Shown here in pieces: positions 1-6,250 of a stretch of DNA of 7,982 bases. This stretch comes from an uncultured Bacilli bacterium (GTDB lineage Bacteria; Bacillota_I; Bacilli_A; RFN20; DUOF01): positions 1 to 7,982 of the forward strand of contig CAKORZ010000062.1 of the NCBI GenBank assembly GCA_934101685.1, given 5' to 3'. Numbering within the stretch: position 1 is the first letter of the stretch; every line of letters begins with the position of its first letter. The translations under genes were made by a program, and so were the position numbers. Under the pieces are notes generated by a model. The model was not told the origin of the DNA, made no database searches, and worked only from the letters and a program-made list of their open reading frames with translations.

Positions 1-325
1 CTAAGGCACTTGCTGATGCTGCGCTATCTGTTGGTGATAATACACTGTTAGAGTATGTAGTAACATATCCCTTTATATCAAAACTTTCCATATACATGTC
101 TTTATCATAATACTTAGAAGTTACTTTAATATGATTTTCTCCCATTCCATCACCAATAAACATTACTATTTTATTAGCATTTCCTTTTACAATAGAAAAA
201 TCAATTTTTTCTCTATTTTTTCTATCAATTATTATTCCTATATATATCCCAGAAAATGCAACTATTGTAATCAAAATAACTAAACTTATAATTACTGTTA
301 ATCTTAATTTTTTATTTTTAATCAT
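1..325 (-). CDS. Alkaline phosphatase, membrane-anchored, N-terminal part (runs off left edge)
   Basis: The 108 codons visible from the ATG at 325-323 encode the start of a PhoA-type alkaline phosphatase, a metal-dependent phosphomonoesterase that normally frees phosphate outside the membrane. Seen in the sequence: a basic N-terminus (KNKKLR) followed by a hydrophobic stretch at about residues 9-33 with no lipobox Cys, so a signal anchor or uncleaved signal. Next comes the first metal-binding motif IGDGMG (D59), and then TDSAASASAL, in which S101 is the family's phosphoserine nucleophile. The rest of the catalytic domain lies outside the window. The start is supported by AGGTGA at 332-337, five to six bases upstream. 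It is transcribed in the same direction as trkH and lies 72 bp beyond it, after a likely terminator, so it is probably a separate unit. Other alkaline-phosphatase-superfamily hydrolases are possible, but the GDGMG plus TDSAAS pair is specific to this family. Confidence 0.88.
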   Translation of the reverse strand, partial: MIKNKKLRLTVIISLVILITIVAFSGIYIGIIIDRKNREKIDFSIVKGNANKIVMFIGDGMGENHIKVTSKYYDKDMYMESFDIKGYVTTYSNSVLSPTDSAASASAL

Positions 326-368
326 TTGTATCACCTATTTAAAGTTTATCATTAATTTTTGTAAAATA

Positions 369-388
369 AAAAGGATTAAAATCCTTTT
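369..388 (-). terminator. Probable intrinsic terminator of the FAD-trkA-trkH operon
   Basis: An 8-bp perfect inverted repeat (AAAAGGAT and ATCCTTTT around a 4-nt loop) begins about 10 bases past the trkH stop codon. On the minus strand it runs directly into a T-rich tract (TTTTTATTTT). The stem has only two G-C pairs, so termination may be leaky. Read-through into the co-directional alkaline phosphatase gene would then be possible. Confidence 0.6.
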
Positions 389-397
389 ATAAATAAA

Positions 398-1942
398 TTA
401 TTTTTTCCATGTTCTAGGACTAAATAAAATTAATACTGGTAATATTTCAAGTCTTCCTACAAGCATAACTAAACTTAATACAATTTTAGAAAAGCCGCTA
501 TACATAGCAAAACTAGAATATGGACCTACTGCTTCAAAGCCTGGACCAATATTAGAAATAGCAGATATCACTGAAGAAAAATTACTTAAAAAGCCATGTT
601 CTACTTTATAAGTTCCTACACTTGCTTCTGAAACAACTTCTACTACCTTACCATTAATTGGATCAAAAGATAATAATAGTAAAGCAACTACTACTATAAC
701 AAAATATAAAGATATGAATGAAAATACATCATTGATTGTGGATTCTTCAAGTTGTTTTCCTTCAAACTTTGTTTTAGGTACATATCTAGGATTTATTAAT
801 TTTCTTATCTTTATTCCAAATCCTTTAAAACACATTACGATTCTAGAAGTTTTTATACCACCTGAAGTTGATCCTGCCATTGCTCCCATAAACATAAGTA
901 TTATTAAAACTGTTTTTGCAAGCATTGGCCATAAATTGAAGTCTGTCGTAGAGTATCCTGTCGTAGTTAGTAAAGATGCTACTTGGAAGTATGAGTGCCT
1001 AAAAGCTTCCTCTTTTGAATACACCTGCACTAAATCTTTTGCTTTTGTAACTAAACTTATAAATACTAAAGATATGCTTACAACTACTATTGCAAAATAT
1101 GATTTTAACTCTTCACTTTTAAAGACATCTTTTATTTTACCTATTAAAATTAAGTAATATAAACTAAAGTTAATTCCAAATAATAGTAAAAAGGTTGCTA
1201 TTACGTATTGAGAAAATGGTGAAAATAATTCCATGCTTCCAGGTATAAAGCCAAATCCACCAGTTCCAGCACAACCAAATGTTGTTAATAAACTAAAGAA
1301 GAAATGATCTTTTTCATATCCTGGAATTGGTTTATCACACATTAAAATTATTACCTCTAATAAAGTCATTCCTAAATATATGGAATAAAGAATTCTAGTA
1401 GTAACTTTAAGTTTAGAAGTTATTTTACCTACCTTTGGTCCAGGGCTTTCTGCTTTTAATAGATGAAGTGATGATCCATCATTACTTTCAGGAATAAATA
1501 TTAAAATAAATACTAGTATTCCCATACCGCCAATCCAATGGGTAAAACTTCTCCAAAATAAAGAACTATGTGATAATTTAGTAATGTCTACTACTATACT
1601 TGAACCAGTCGTAGTAAACCCAGACATTGTTTCAAAGAATGCATCAATAAAGTTAGGTATTTCTTTATTTATTACAAAAGGTATTGCTCCAAATAAAGTC
1701 ATAACAATCCATACTAAAGCTACTAAAGCAAATCCTTCTTTTTGATATAAATTGTCTCTACTTGGTTTTAATAATTGTAGTAAAAATCCTACTAGTGCTA
1801 GCGCAAAAGAAGGAATGATAAAAGCTAATACGTTTATTAATGATTCTTTATATGCTAAAGACACAATAAGAGGAAATAACATTAATATTCCCTCTAGTAT
1901 CATAATTTTACCTATTAATTTAAATACTTTTTTAAAGTTCAT
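398..1942 (-). CDS. trkH: TrkH family potassium uptake protein (K+-translocating membrane subunit)
   Basis: Integral membrane subunit that conducts K+ into the cell and is gated by the cytosolic TrkA ring. The 514-residue length is close to E. coli TrkH (483). The four pore loops of the SKT superfamily are visible: TTTGSS (filter Gly113), GTGGFG (G228), TTTGYSTTD (G329) and SNIGPGF (G466). The glycine-rich intramembrane gating loop in the third repeat, GAMAGSTSGGIK, is at 353-364, and the C-terminal GRLEI signature with its conserved Arg is at 496-500. Both pore loop 2 (TGGF) and the extra N-terminal hydrophobic helices (about 13-30 and 36-57) favour TrkH over KtrB. The start is fixed by AGGTGA six to seven bases upstream, at the end of trkA. 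The gap to trkA is 12 nt, so the two are almost certainly cotranscribed. No frameshift or missing filter residue is seen. Confidence 0.95.
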   Translation of the reverse strand: MNFKKVFKLIGKIMILEGILMLFPLIVSLAYKESLINVLAFIIPSFALALVGFLLQLLKPSRDNLYQKEGFALVALVWIVMTLFGAIPFVINKEIPNFIDAFFETMSGFTTTGSSIVVDITKLSHSSLFWRSFTHWIGGMGILVFILIFIPESNDGSSLHLLKAESPGPKVGKITSKLKVTTRILYSIYLGMTLLEVIILMCDKPIPGYEKDHFFFSLLTTFGCAGTGGFGFIPGSMELFSPFSQYVIATFLLLFGINFSLYYLILIGKIKDVFKSEELKSYFAIVVVSISLVFISLVTKAKDLVQVYSKEEAFRHSYFQVASLLTTTGYSTTDFNLWPMLAKTVLIILMFMGAMAGSTSGGIKTSRIVMCFKGFGIKIRKLINPRYVPKTKFEGKQLEESTINDVFSFISLYFVIVVVALLLLSFDPINGKVVEVVSEASVGTYKVEHGFLSNFSSVISAISNIGPGFEAVGPYSSFAMYSGFSKIVLSLVMLVGRLEILPVLILFSPRTWKK

Positions 1943-1954
1943 AATTTCACCTCA

Positions 1955-3310
1955 CTATTCAAACGCATCAGTAAGGTCATCAAAATCTGTATGTGTAGTA
2001 ACAACTACTACTCTATCATTAAGTTTTATGCATTCATTACCATCAGGAATAATTACTTTATTATCTCTCATAATGCATCCAATAAGACAATTATCTTTAA
2101 TCTTTAATTCTTTTAAAGGCTTATTATAAATATCTTCTTCTTTTTTTGCTATAAATTCTAATGCCTCTACTTTATTATTTACTAATCTATATAAAGTTAT
2201 TACATTACTTCCTCTTCTATTAATTAAAGCTCTAGTGTAACTTATAACCTTATTAGCAACTATATTTTTAGGAGAAACATAATTAACAACATCTAAATCT
2301 CCTACTATACCAACTAATCCTTCTCTTTTAACTTTAGCAATGGTTTTCTTTACTTTTAATTTATTAGCATACATAGATACAATAATATTTTCTTCATCTA
2401 CTCCTGTTAAAGAAACAAAAGCATCCATACTTTCTATACCTTCTTCAAGTAAAACATCATGATCAGTACCATCACCATTTATAATAGTAGCTTTAGGTAA
2501 AGATTCTGCTAATTCTTCTGCTCTTTCTTTATTTTGTTCAATAATTTTAACATTATATTTTCTTGAACATAATTCATTTGCTAAGTAATAACCTATCTTA
2601 CTACCTCCAACTATCATTATCTTTTTTAAAGGTATTTTTATTAAGTTTAATTCTGTTAAAAAAGAACTTAAGGAATTAGTATCTGCAGTAAAACTAATTC
2701 TATCTCCCTTTTCAATAACAAAATTACCTGATGGTATTATTACTTCATTTTCTCTTTGCACTGCACATATTAATACTTTAGTATTTATTTTTTTGCTAAT
2801 AGATACAAGTGTTTCTCCAATTAATGGATTAGTATCTTCAATTAAAACTTCTATTAAAGTAACTCTTCCCTTGGCAAATCTTTCAACTTTAGCAGTTGAA
2901 GGTAAATTTATCATATTTAGTATTTCATTTGATGTTTCTAGTTCTGGATTAACAATCATTGATAAACCAAATTCATCTTTAAAAATAGCACTTTGTCTAG
3001 CATATTCTGGATTTCTAACTCTAGCAATAGTATGTTTTGCTCCTATTTTTTTAGCTACTAGACATGCCATAATATTTATTTCATCACTAGAAGTTACAGC
3101 AATTACTAAATCTGCATCATTAACATTTGCTTCTTCTTGAATATCAAGACAAGCACCATTTCCAACTACTCCTGCTATATCATATTTTTCTATTAAGTTC
3201 TCTATTTTTTCTTTATTTTCATCTATTATTACAATAGAGTGTTCTTCTTTTGATAATTGTTCTAGAATTGTTCTTCCTATTGTTCCACAACCAATTAAAA
3301 CTGTTTTCAT
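1955..3310 (-). CDS. trkA: Trk system potassium transporter TrkA (two-RCK-module NAD(H)-binding gating subunit)
   Basis: Peripheral cytosolic regulator that assembles as a ring under TrkH and gates K+ flux in response to bound nucleotides. The 451 residues match the E. coli TrkA layout of two tandem RCK modules, unlike the one-module KtrA. Module 1: Rossmann RCK_N at 1-120 with GCGTIG at 7-12 and acidic D30 at the end of strand 2, then RCK_C at about 140-220. Module 2: RCK_N at 230-345 with GGSKIG at 235-240 and E258 in the adenosine-ribose-binding position, then RCK_C at about 370-450. Both dinucleotide sites look intact. It sits between the FAD dehydrogenase (11 nt upstream) and trkH (12 nt downstream), with GAGGAT as its ribosome-binding site. 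In other Bacillota some RCK_C domains bind c-di-AMP; whether this one does cannot be read from the sequence. Confidence 0.95.
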   Translation of the reverse strand: MKTVLIGCGTIGRTILEQLSKEEHSIVIIDENKEKIENLIEKYDIAGVVGNGACLDIQEEANVNDADLVIAVTSSDEINIMACLVAKKIGAKHTIARVRNPEYARQSAIFKDEFGLSMIVNPELETSNEILNMINLPSTAKVERFAKGRVTLIEVLIEDTNPLIGETLVSISKKINTKVLICAVQRENEVIIPSGNFVIEKGDRISFTADTNSLSSFLTELNLIKIPLKKIMIVGGSKIGYYLANELCSRKYNVKIIEQNKERAEELAESLPKATIINGDGTDHDVLLEEGIESMDAFVSLTGVDEENIIVSMYANKLKVKKTIAKVKREGLVGIVGDLDVVNYVSPKNIVANKVISYTRALINRRGSNVITLYRLVNNKVEALEFIAKKEEDIYNKPLKELKIKDNCLIGCIMRDNKVIIPDGNECIKLNDRVVVVTTHTDFDDLTDAFE

Positions 3311-3321
3311 TTTCTCATCCT

Positions 3322-4725
3322 CTATATATTCTTTAAAATATCTCTTGCTGCTACTAAACCAGTTGCTGCAGCTGCTACTATATTACCTGCTTTTCCTGCT
3401 CCATCACCAATAAAATATAAATTAGCATTTTCTAATTTAAAGTTATTGTTAGTTGTAATTTCGTTACTAAAGAATTTAATTTCTGGTCCATATAGTAATG
3501 TTTCCCCATTAGCTACACCAGGTATTATTTTATCAAGTTTATCTAATCCCTCAAGAACATTAGTAATTATTCTATGAGGCATTACTAAAGCTAAATCTCC
3601 TGCTACACAATCTTTTAAAGTAGGTTCAATAAAACCTTTATTAATACGATGCCATTCACTTCTTCTACCATTTTTCAAATCTTTTAATGTTTGAATAATT
3701 GGTTTTCCATTTCCTAAAACATTAGCAATTTTAGCAATTGATTCACCATATAGACGTGTATTAGTAGATGGTTGAGTTAAATTAATTTTACTTATAAAAG
3801 CAAAATTAGAATTATTAGATTTAGTATGCTTTAATGAATGCCCATTAACACATATATATCCATAATAATTTTCTTTTGTTACATATCCTCCAGGATTAGT
3901 ACAGAAAGTTCTTATTTCATCAGAATAAGTATCCGTTTTAATAAATATTGTAGGATCATATATTTCATTAGTTATATCTTCTAAAACTTCTTTTCTTACT
4001 TCTACTCTTACTCCTACTTCAATACTTTGAGAAGTATAATTTATTTTGTGTTTATCGCAGAAATTTTGTAACCATTCTGCTCCCGTTCTACCAGGTGCAA
4101 TTACAACATATTTAGCATTAATTGGATTAATATTTTTATTAGCAAACACAATTTTATTTAACCCATTTTCACAAAACTCAATATCTTTTACATCTGCAAA
4201 TTCAATAGTTTCTACACCTTTTTCATCTAAGAAATGAGTAAAATTATCAATATAAGTAGGAAGCATATCAGATCCTAAATGCTTTTGCTTTATTAACATT
4301 AAACTAGCGCCTTTTAAAGCAACTTCTTTTTGTATTTGTTTACTTCTTTCAGTACTTTTTGGGAAAACATCACTGTCCATCCCAAATTTAGTAAATATCT
4401 CTTCAGTATCATCTATTAGTTTGTAAGCCTCATCTCTTCCCATATACTTAAATAAGTCACTCTTACCAAGTTTAGGAATAAAGTTTAATTTACCATCACT
4501 AAAAGTACCTGCTCCTCCATATCCACATAAAATATTGCAAGGATTACAGTTAACACACTTACCAGTTTCTTTCATTGGGCATGATCTAGTTTGTGCTTTT
4601 TTACCCTTATCTATTAATAATACTTTTAAATTTTTATTATTTTCAATTAATTCATATGCTGCGAATAATCCAGCAGGTCCTGCTCCTATTATAGCAACAT
4701 CATAGTTTTCTCTTTTTGTATTCAT
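3322..4725 (-). CDS. FAD-dependent dehydrogenase of the COG2509 type (function uncharacterised)
   Basis: Predicted soluble flavoprotein of 467 residues, full length for its family. The N-terminal Rossmann FAD-binding motif IGAGPAG is at 13-19, with D39 closing strand 2 to hold the ribose. A cysteine-rich insert at 49-67 leads into the family motif GYGGAGTFSDGK (68-79). The segment at about 205-214 (VVIAPGRTG) is the second conserved FAD-contacting strand, and the C-terminal FAD motif FIGDGAGKAGNIVAAAATG is at 438-456. These match the uncharacterised FAD-dependent dehydrogenase family COG2509, whose substrate is not known. The insert reads C57-x2-C60-x2-C63-x3-C67, a spacing typical of [4Fe-4S] ferredoxin motifs, although Gly rather than Pro follows C67. 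GGGAGAG sits about seven bases before the ATG. It is the first gene of the operon with trkA and trkH. A redox link to NAD(H)-sensing TrkA is only a guess. Confidence 0.85.
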   Translation of the reverse strand: MNTKRENYDVAIIGAGPAGLFAAYELIENNKNLKVLLIDKGKKAQTRSCPMKETGKCVNCNPCNILCGYGGAGTFSDGKLNFIPKLGKSDLFKYMGRDEAYKLIDDTEEIFTKFGMDSDVFPKSTERSKQIQKEVALKGASLMLIKQKHLGSDMLPTYIDNFTHFLDEKGVETIEFADVKDIEFCENGLNKIVFANKNINPINAKYVVIAPGRTGAEWLQNFCDKHKINYTSQSIEVGVRVEVRKEVLEDITNEIYDPTIFIKTDTYSDEIRTFCTNPGGYVTKENYYGYICVNGHSLKHTKSNNSNFAFISKINLTQPSTNTRLYGESIAKIANVLGNGKPIIQTLKDLKNGRRSEWHRINKGFIEPTLKDCVAGDLALVMPHRIITNVLEGLDKLDKIIPGVANGETLLYGPEIKFFSNEITTNNNFKLENANLYFIGDGAGKAGNIVAAAATGLVAARDILKNI

Positions 4726-4748
4726 AAGTTTTCTCTCCCAACATGTAA

Positions 4749-4777
4749 ATTATATAATTATTAATTTTTTTATGCAA
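4749..4777 (-). promoter_or_regulatory. Predicted promoter for the FAD dehydrogenase-trkA-trkH operon
   Basis: On the minus strand a perfect -10 hexamer TATAAT (4754-4749) lies 17 bases from a weak -35, TTGCAT (4777-4772). The predicted transcription start is near 4742. That gives a leader of about 17 nt containing GGGAGAG, just enough for the ribosome-binding site. The -35 hexamer lies inside the left arm of the 10-bp inverted repeat at 4772-4808. Confidence 0.6.
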
Positions 4778-4808
4778 TAAATTGAGTTTCTAGTTTTGTT
4801 TATTGCAT
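4772..4808. repeat. Perfect 10-bp inverted repeat in the divergent promoter region (possible operator)
   Basis: ATGCAATAAA at 4772-4781 and its exact reverse complement TTTATTGCAT at 4799-4808 flank a 17-nt spacer. A second, looser pair, CAACATG (4739-4745) and CATGTTG (4806-4812), brackets the region. The 10-bp pair lies upstream of both predicted transcription starts (about 4742 and 4830), so it would not be in either RNA. A DNA-binding site fits better than an RNA hairpin. The left arm contains the minus-strand -35, and the right arm overlaps the end of the plus-strand -35. The regulator is unknown. Confidence 0.45.
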
Positions 4809-4823
4809 GTTGTGTGTTAAAAT
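4796..4823 (+). promoter_or_regulatory. Predicted extended -10 promoter for ispH
   Basis: TTGTTT at 4796-4801 is a weak -35. After 16 bases comes TAAAAT at 4818-4823 (five of six to consensus), preceded by TG at the extended -10 position (4815-4816). The expected transcription start is about 4829-4831, right at the first in-frame GTG. The leader would therefore be absent or about 10 nt long. Confidence 0.5.
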
Positions 4824-4829
4824 TTAACC

Positions 4830-4835
4830 GGTGAT
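4830..4835 (+). promoter_or_regulatory. Candidate ribosome-binding site that favours the GTG at 4840 as the ispH start
   Basis: GGTGAT lies four bases before the GTG at 4840 and resembles the AGGTGA sites of trkH and the alkaline phosphatase gene. The upstream in-frame GTG at 4831 overlaps this motif and has no Shine-Dalgarno sequence of its own. An in-frame TAA at 4825-4827 rules out any earlier start. Confidence 0.4.
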
Positions 4836-4839
4836 AAAA

Positions 4840-5709
4840 GTGAACGTATTAGTATCTAAAACTTGTGGTTTATGTTATGGCTCTAATAATGCAATTACTA
4901 AAACTAGAGAATCTTTAAATACTCATAAGAATGTTGTTCTATATAAAGAAATATTACATAATCAAAATGTAATAAATGAATTAGAAAAAAGTAATGCTAG
5001 AACTGTTAATGAATTAAGTGATATAAAAGAAAATGACTATGTTATTATACGTGCACATGGAGAACCTTATTCTACTTATGAATACTTTAAAAATAATAAT
5101 ATTAGTTATCTAGATTGTACTTGTCCTAATGTTACTAATATTCATAATTTAGTTAATAAATATAATAATTTAGATTATAAAATAATTATTATAGGTAAAA
5201 AGAACCATCCTGAAGTAACAGGAACTAAAGGATGGTGTAATGAGCCTATTATTATAGAAAATGAGGAAGATATAGAAAACATTAATACTAAATTTGATAA
5301 ATATTTTTTAGTTATTCAAACTACTTTTAATAAAGATAAAGCTTTAGAGTTGTTAGATAAAATAAAAAATCATTTAAAGGATAAAGTACTAGAATATAAA
5401 AATACTATATGCAATGCTCAAAAATTAATAAATGATGATTCTATTAAATTAGCAAATGAAGTAGATTTAATGGTAGTAATTGGTGGTAAACATTCTAGTA
5501 ATTCTATTGAGTTATATAATAATATAAGTAAAGTTAAAAAAGCTATTTTTATAGAAAATATAAATGAATTAGATACTTATATTAATAATGATTATTTTAA
5601 CGGTATTAAAAAAATAGGCATAACGGCAGGAGCGTCTACTTTAAAAGAAGATATTATTGAAGTAAAAAGAAAATTAGAAAGTTTACAATTAGATACATTG
5701 AATAAGTAA
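4840..5709 (+). CDS. ispH: 4-hydroxy-3-methylbut-2-enyl diphosphate reductase (IspH/LytB)
   Basis: Cytosolic iron-sulfur enzyme for the last step of the MEP pathway, reducing HMBPP to isopentenyl and dimethylallyl diphosphate. Numbered from GTG 4840 (289 aa), the three cluster ligands are C12 (CGLCYG), C95 (TCPNVT) and C191 (TICNAQ). Substrate residues are also present: H40 (LHNQNV), H74 (RAHGEP), H123 and catalytic E125 in HPEVTGT, QTT at 160-162, SSNS at 219-222, and TAGAS ending in S266. All the family's key residues are intact. The 4840 start puts the first ligand at position 12, as in E. coli and B. subtilis IspH; the alternative GTG at 4831 adds three residues. Unusual points are extra cysteines beside the ligands (C9, C93) and C133 shortly after HPEV. 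It is transcribed divergently from the FAD-trk operon. No terminator hairpin follows. Confidence 0.9.
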   Translation: MNVLVSKTCGLCYGSNNAITKTRESLNTHKNVVLYKEILHNQNVINELEKSNARTVNELSDIKENDYVIIRAHGEPYSTYEYFKNNNISYLDCTCPNVTNIHNLVNKYNNLDYKIIIIGKKNHPEVTGTKGWCNEPIIIENEEDIENINTKFDKYFLVIQTTFNKDKALELLDKIKNHLKDKVLEYKNTICNAQKLINDDSIKLANEVDLMVVIGGKHSSNSIELYNNISKVKKAIFIENINELDTYINNDYFNGIKKIGITAGASTLKEDIIEVKRKLESLQLDTLNK

Positions 5710-5726
5710 TTTTATTATTTTATAAT
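5698..5726 (+). promoter_or_regulatory. Predicted promoter for the unknown membrane protein, embedded in the ispH stop region
   Basis: TTGAAT at 5698-5703 (four of six to the -35 consensus) overlaps the last codons of ispH. It is followed after exactly 17 bases by a perfect TATAAT at 5721-5726. Initiation near 5733 would leave a leader of about 15 nt containing TGGAGGT. The downstream gene could thus be expressed independently of ispH. Confidence 0.6.
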
Positions 5727-5747
5727 AATGTAATGGAGGTAATGAAT

Positions 5748-6242
5748 ATGAAGGTGTTAAAAATATTGCTAGTAGTTACATCAATAGTAGCAATGCTTGC
5801 TTTTTTAATCATTACTTGTCTTAGAATTAGAACAGTAAGAACTCAAGCTAAGAAATATGGAATGAGGAAAGAAGTTACAGATCCTCTTTTATATTGGTTC
5901 TCTTATGTAAGTGCCTTTATAATTATTATTATAAAAATTATTATATGGGTATCAATTGGTAAAAACATGACTACTAGTCATTTAATATTTACTGAGATTG
6001 TACCTACAATTGCCTTAATCATATTTACTAGAACAATTGGTAAATCAATGATTCTACGAGCAGAAAAAAACATCTATATTAACCACTTAAAAGCAGAAAT
6101 AAAAGATGTTCATAAACTTGTTAAAAAGAATAATAAATGGACTTTGTATACTACTACTGGTCAATATCCTGTATCACTTAGCAATACAACCGTATATAAA
6201 ATCGCAGATATTACTGGTGCTAAAGTAGAAAAAGATGATTAG
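5748..6242 (+). CDS. Hypothetical membrane protein with three predicted helices and a cytosolic C-terminal domain
   Basis: I do not recognise the family. From ATG 5748 the protein has 164 residues. Hydrophobic segments lie at about 5-24, 48-70 and 78-94. Basic loops (R26, R28, R31, K35, K36, R40, K41) suggest that the first loop is cytosolic. The last 65 residues (about 100-164) are soluble, rich in Lys, Thr and Asn, and include an alternating stretch, WTLYTTTGQYPVS at 131-143, that looks like beta-strands. No catalytic motif is visible. The start is chosen because GGAGGT (5735-5740) lies eight bases before ATG 5748; the earlier in-frame ATGs at 5733 and 5742 overlap or abut that site. It follows ispH by 38 nt but has its own predicted promoter. 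Its stop overlaps the stop of the convergent cation transporter. The even codon use and membrane topology support a real gene. Confidence 0.75.
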   Translation: MKVLKILLVVTSIVAMLAFLIITCLRIRTVRTQAKKYGMRKEVTDPLLYWFSYVSAFIIIIIKIIIWVSIGKNMTTSHLIFTEIVPTIALIIFTRTIGKSMILRAEKNIYINHLKAEIKDVHKLVKKNNKWTLYTTTGQYPVSLSNTTVYKIADITGAKVEKDD

Positions 6243-6250
6243 TCTTTATC
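6228..6250. other. Weak inverted repeat around the overlapping stop codons of two convergent genes
   Basis: GAAAAAGA (6228-6235) and TCTTTATC (6243-6250) pair at seven of eight positions around a 7-nt loop that contains both overlapping stop codons. There is no clean T-tract on either side and only two G-C pairs. It is at best a marginal bidirectional terminator and could be chance in such AT-rich DNA. Confidence 0.2.

Noticed and set aside
337..365. Possible minus-strand promoter for the alkaline phosphatase gene (TTTACA, 17 bases, TTAAAT)
   Set aside because: The -10 matches consensus at only four of six positions. The start it predicts (about 330) would cut off the good AGGTGA ribosome-binding site, so it is not convincing. 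I also saw no clear Pho-box repeats.
935..970. Short direct repeat CTGTCGTAG within trkH
   Set aside because: Two copies about 18 bases apart inside coding sequence, with no extension. It is probably chance.
714..1157. Plus-strand open frame of 147 codons opposite trkH
   Set aside because: It is a shadow of trkH, which has all its pore-loop motifs. The product has no recognisable features and no ribosome-binding site.
1752..2129. Plus-strand open frame spanning the trkA-trkH junction
   Set aside because: It lies antisense to two clearly real genes and shows no domain or start signal.
5733..5747. ATG at 5733 or 5742 as the start of the unknown membrane protein
   Set aside because: The first overlaps the GGAGGT ribosome-binding site and the second sits two bases after it. 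ATG 5748 has the right spacing.
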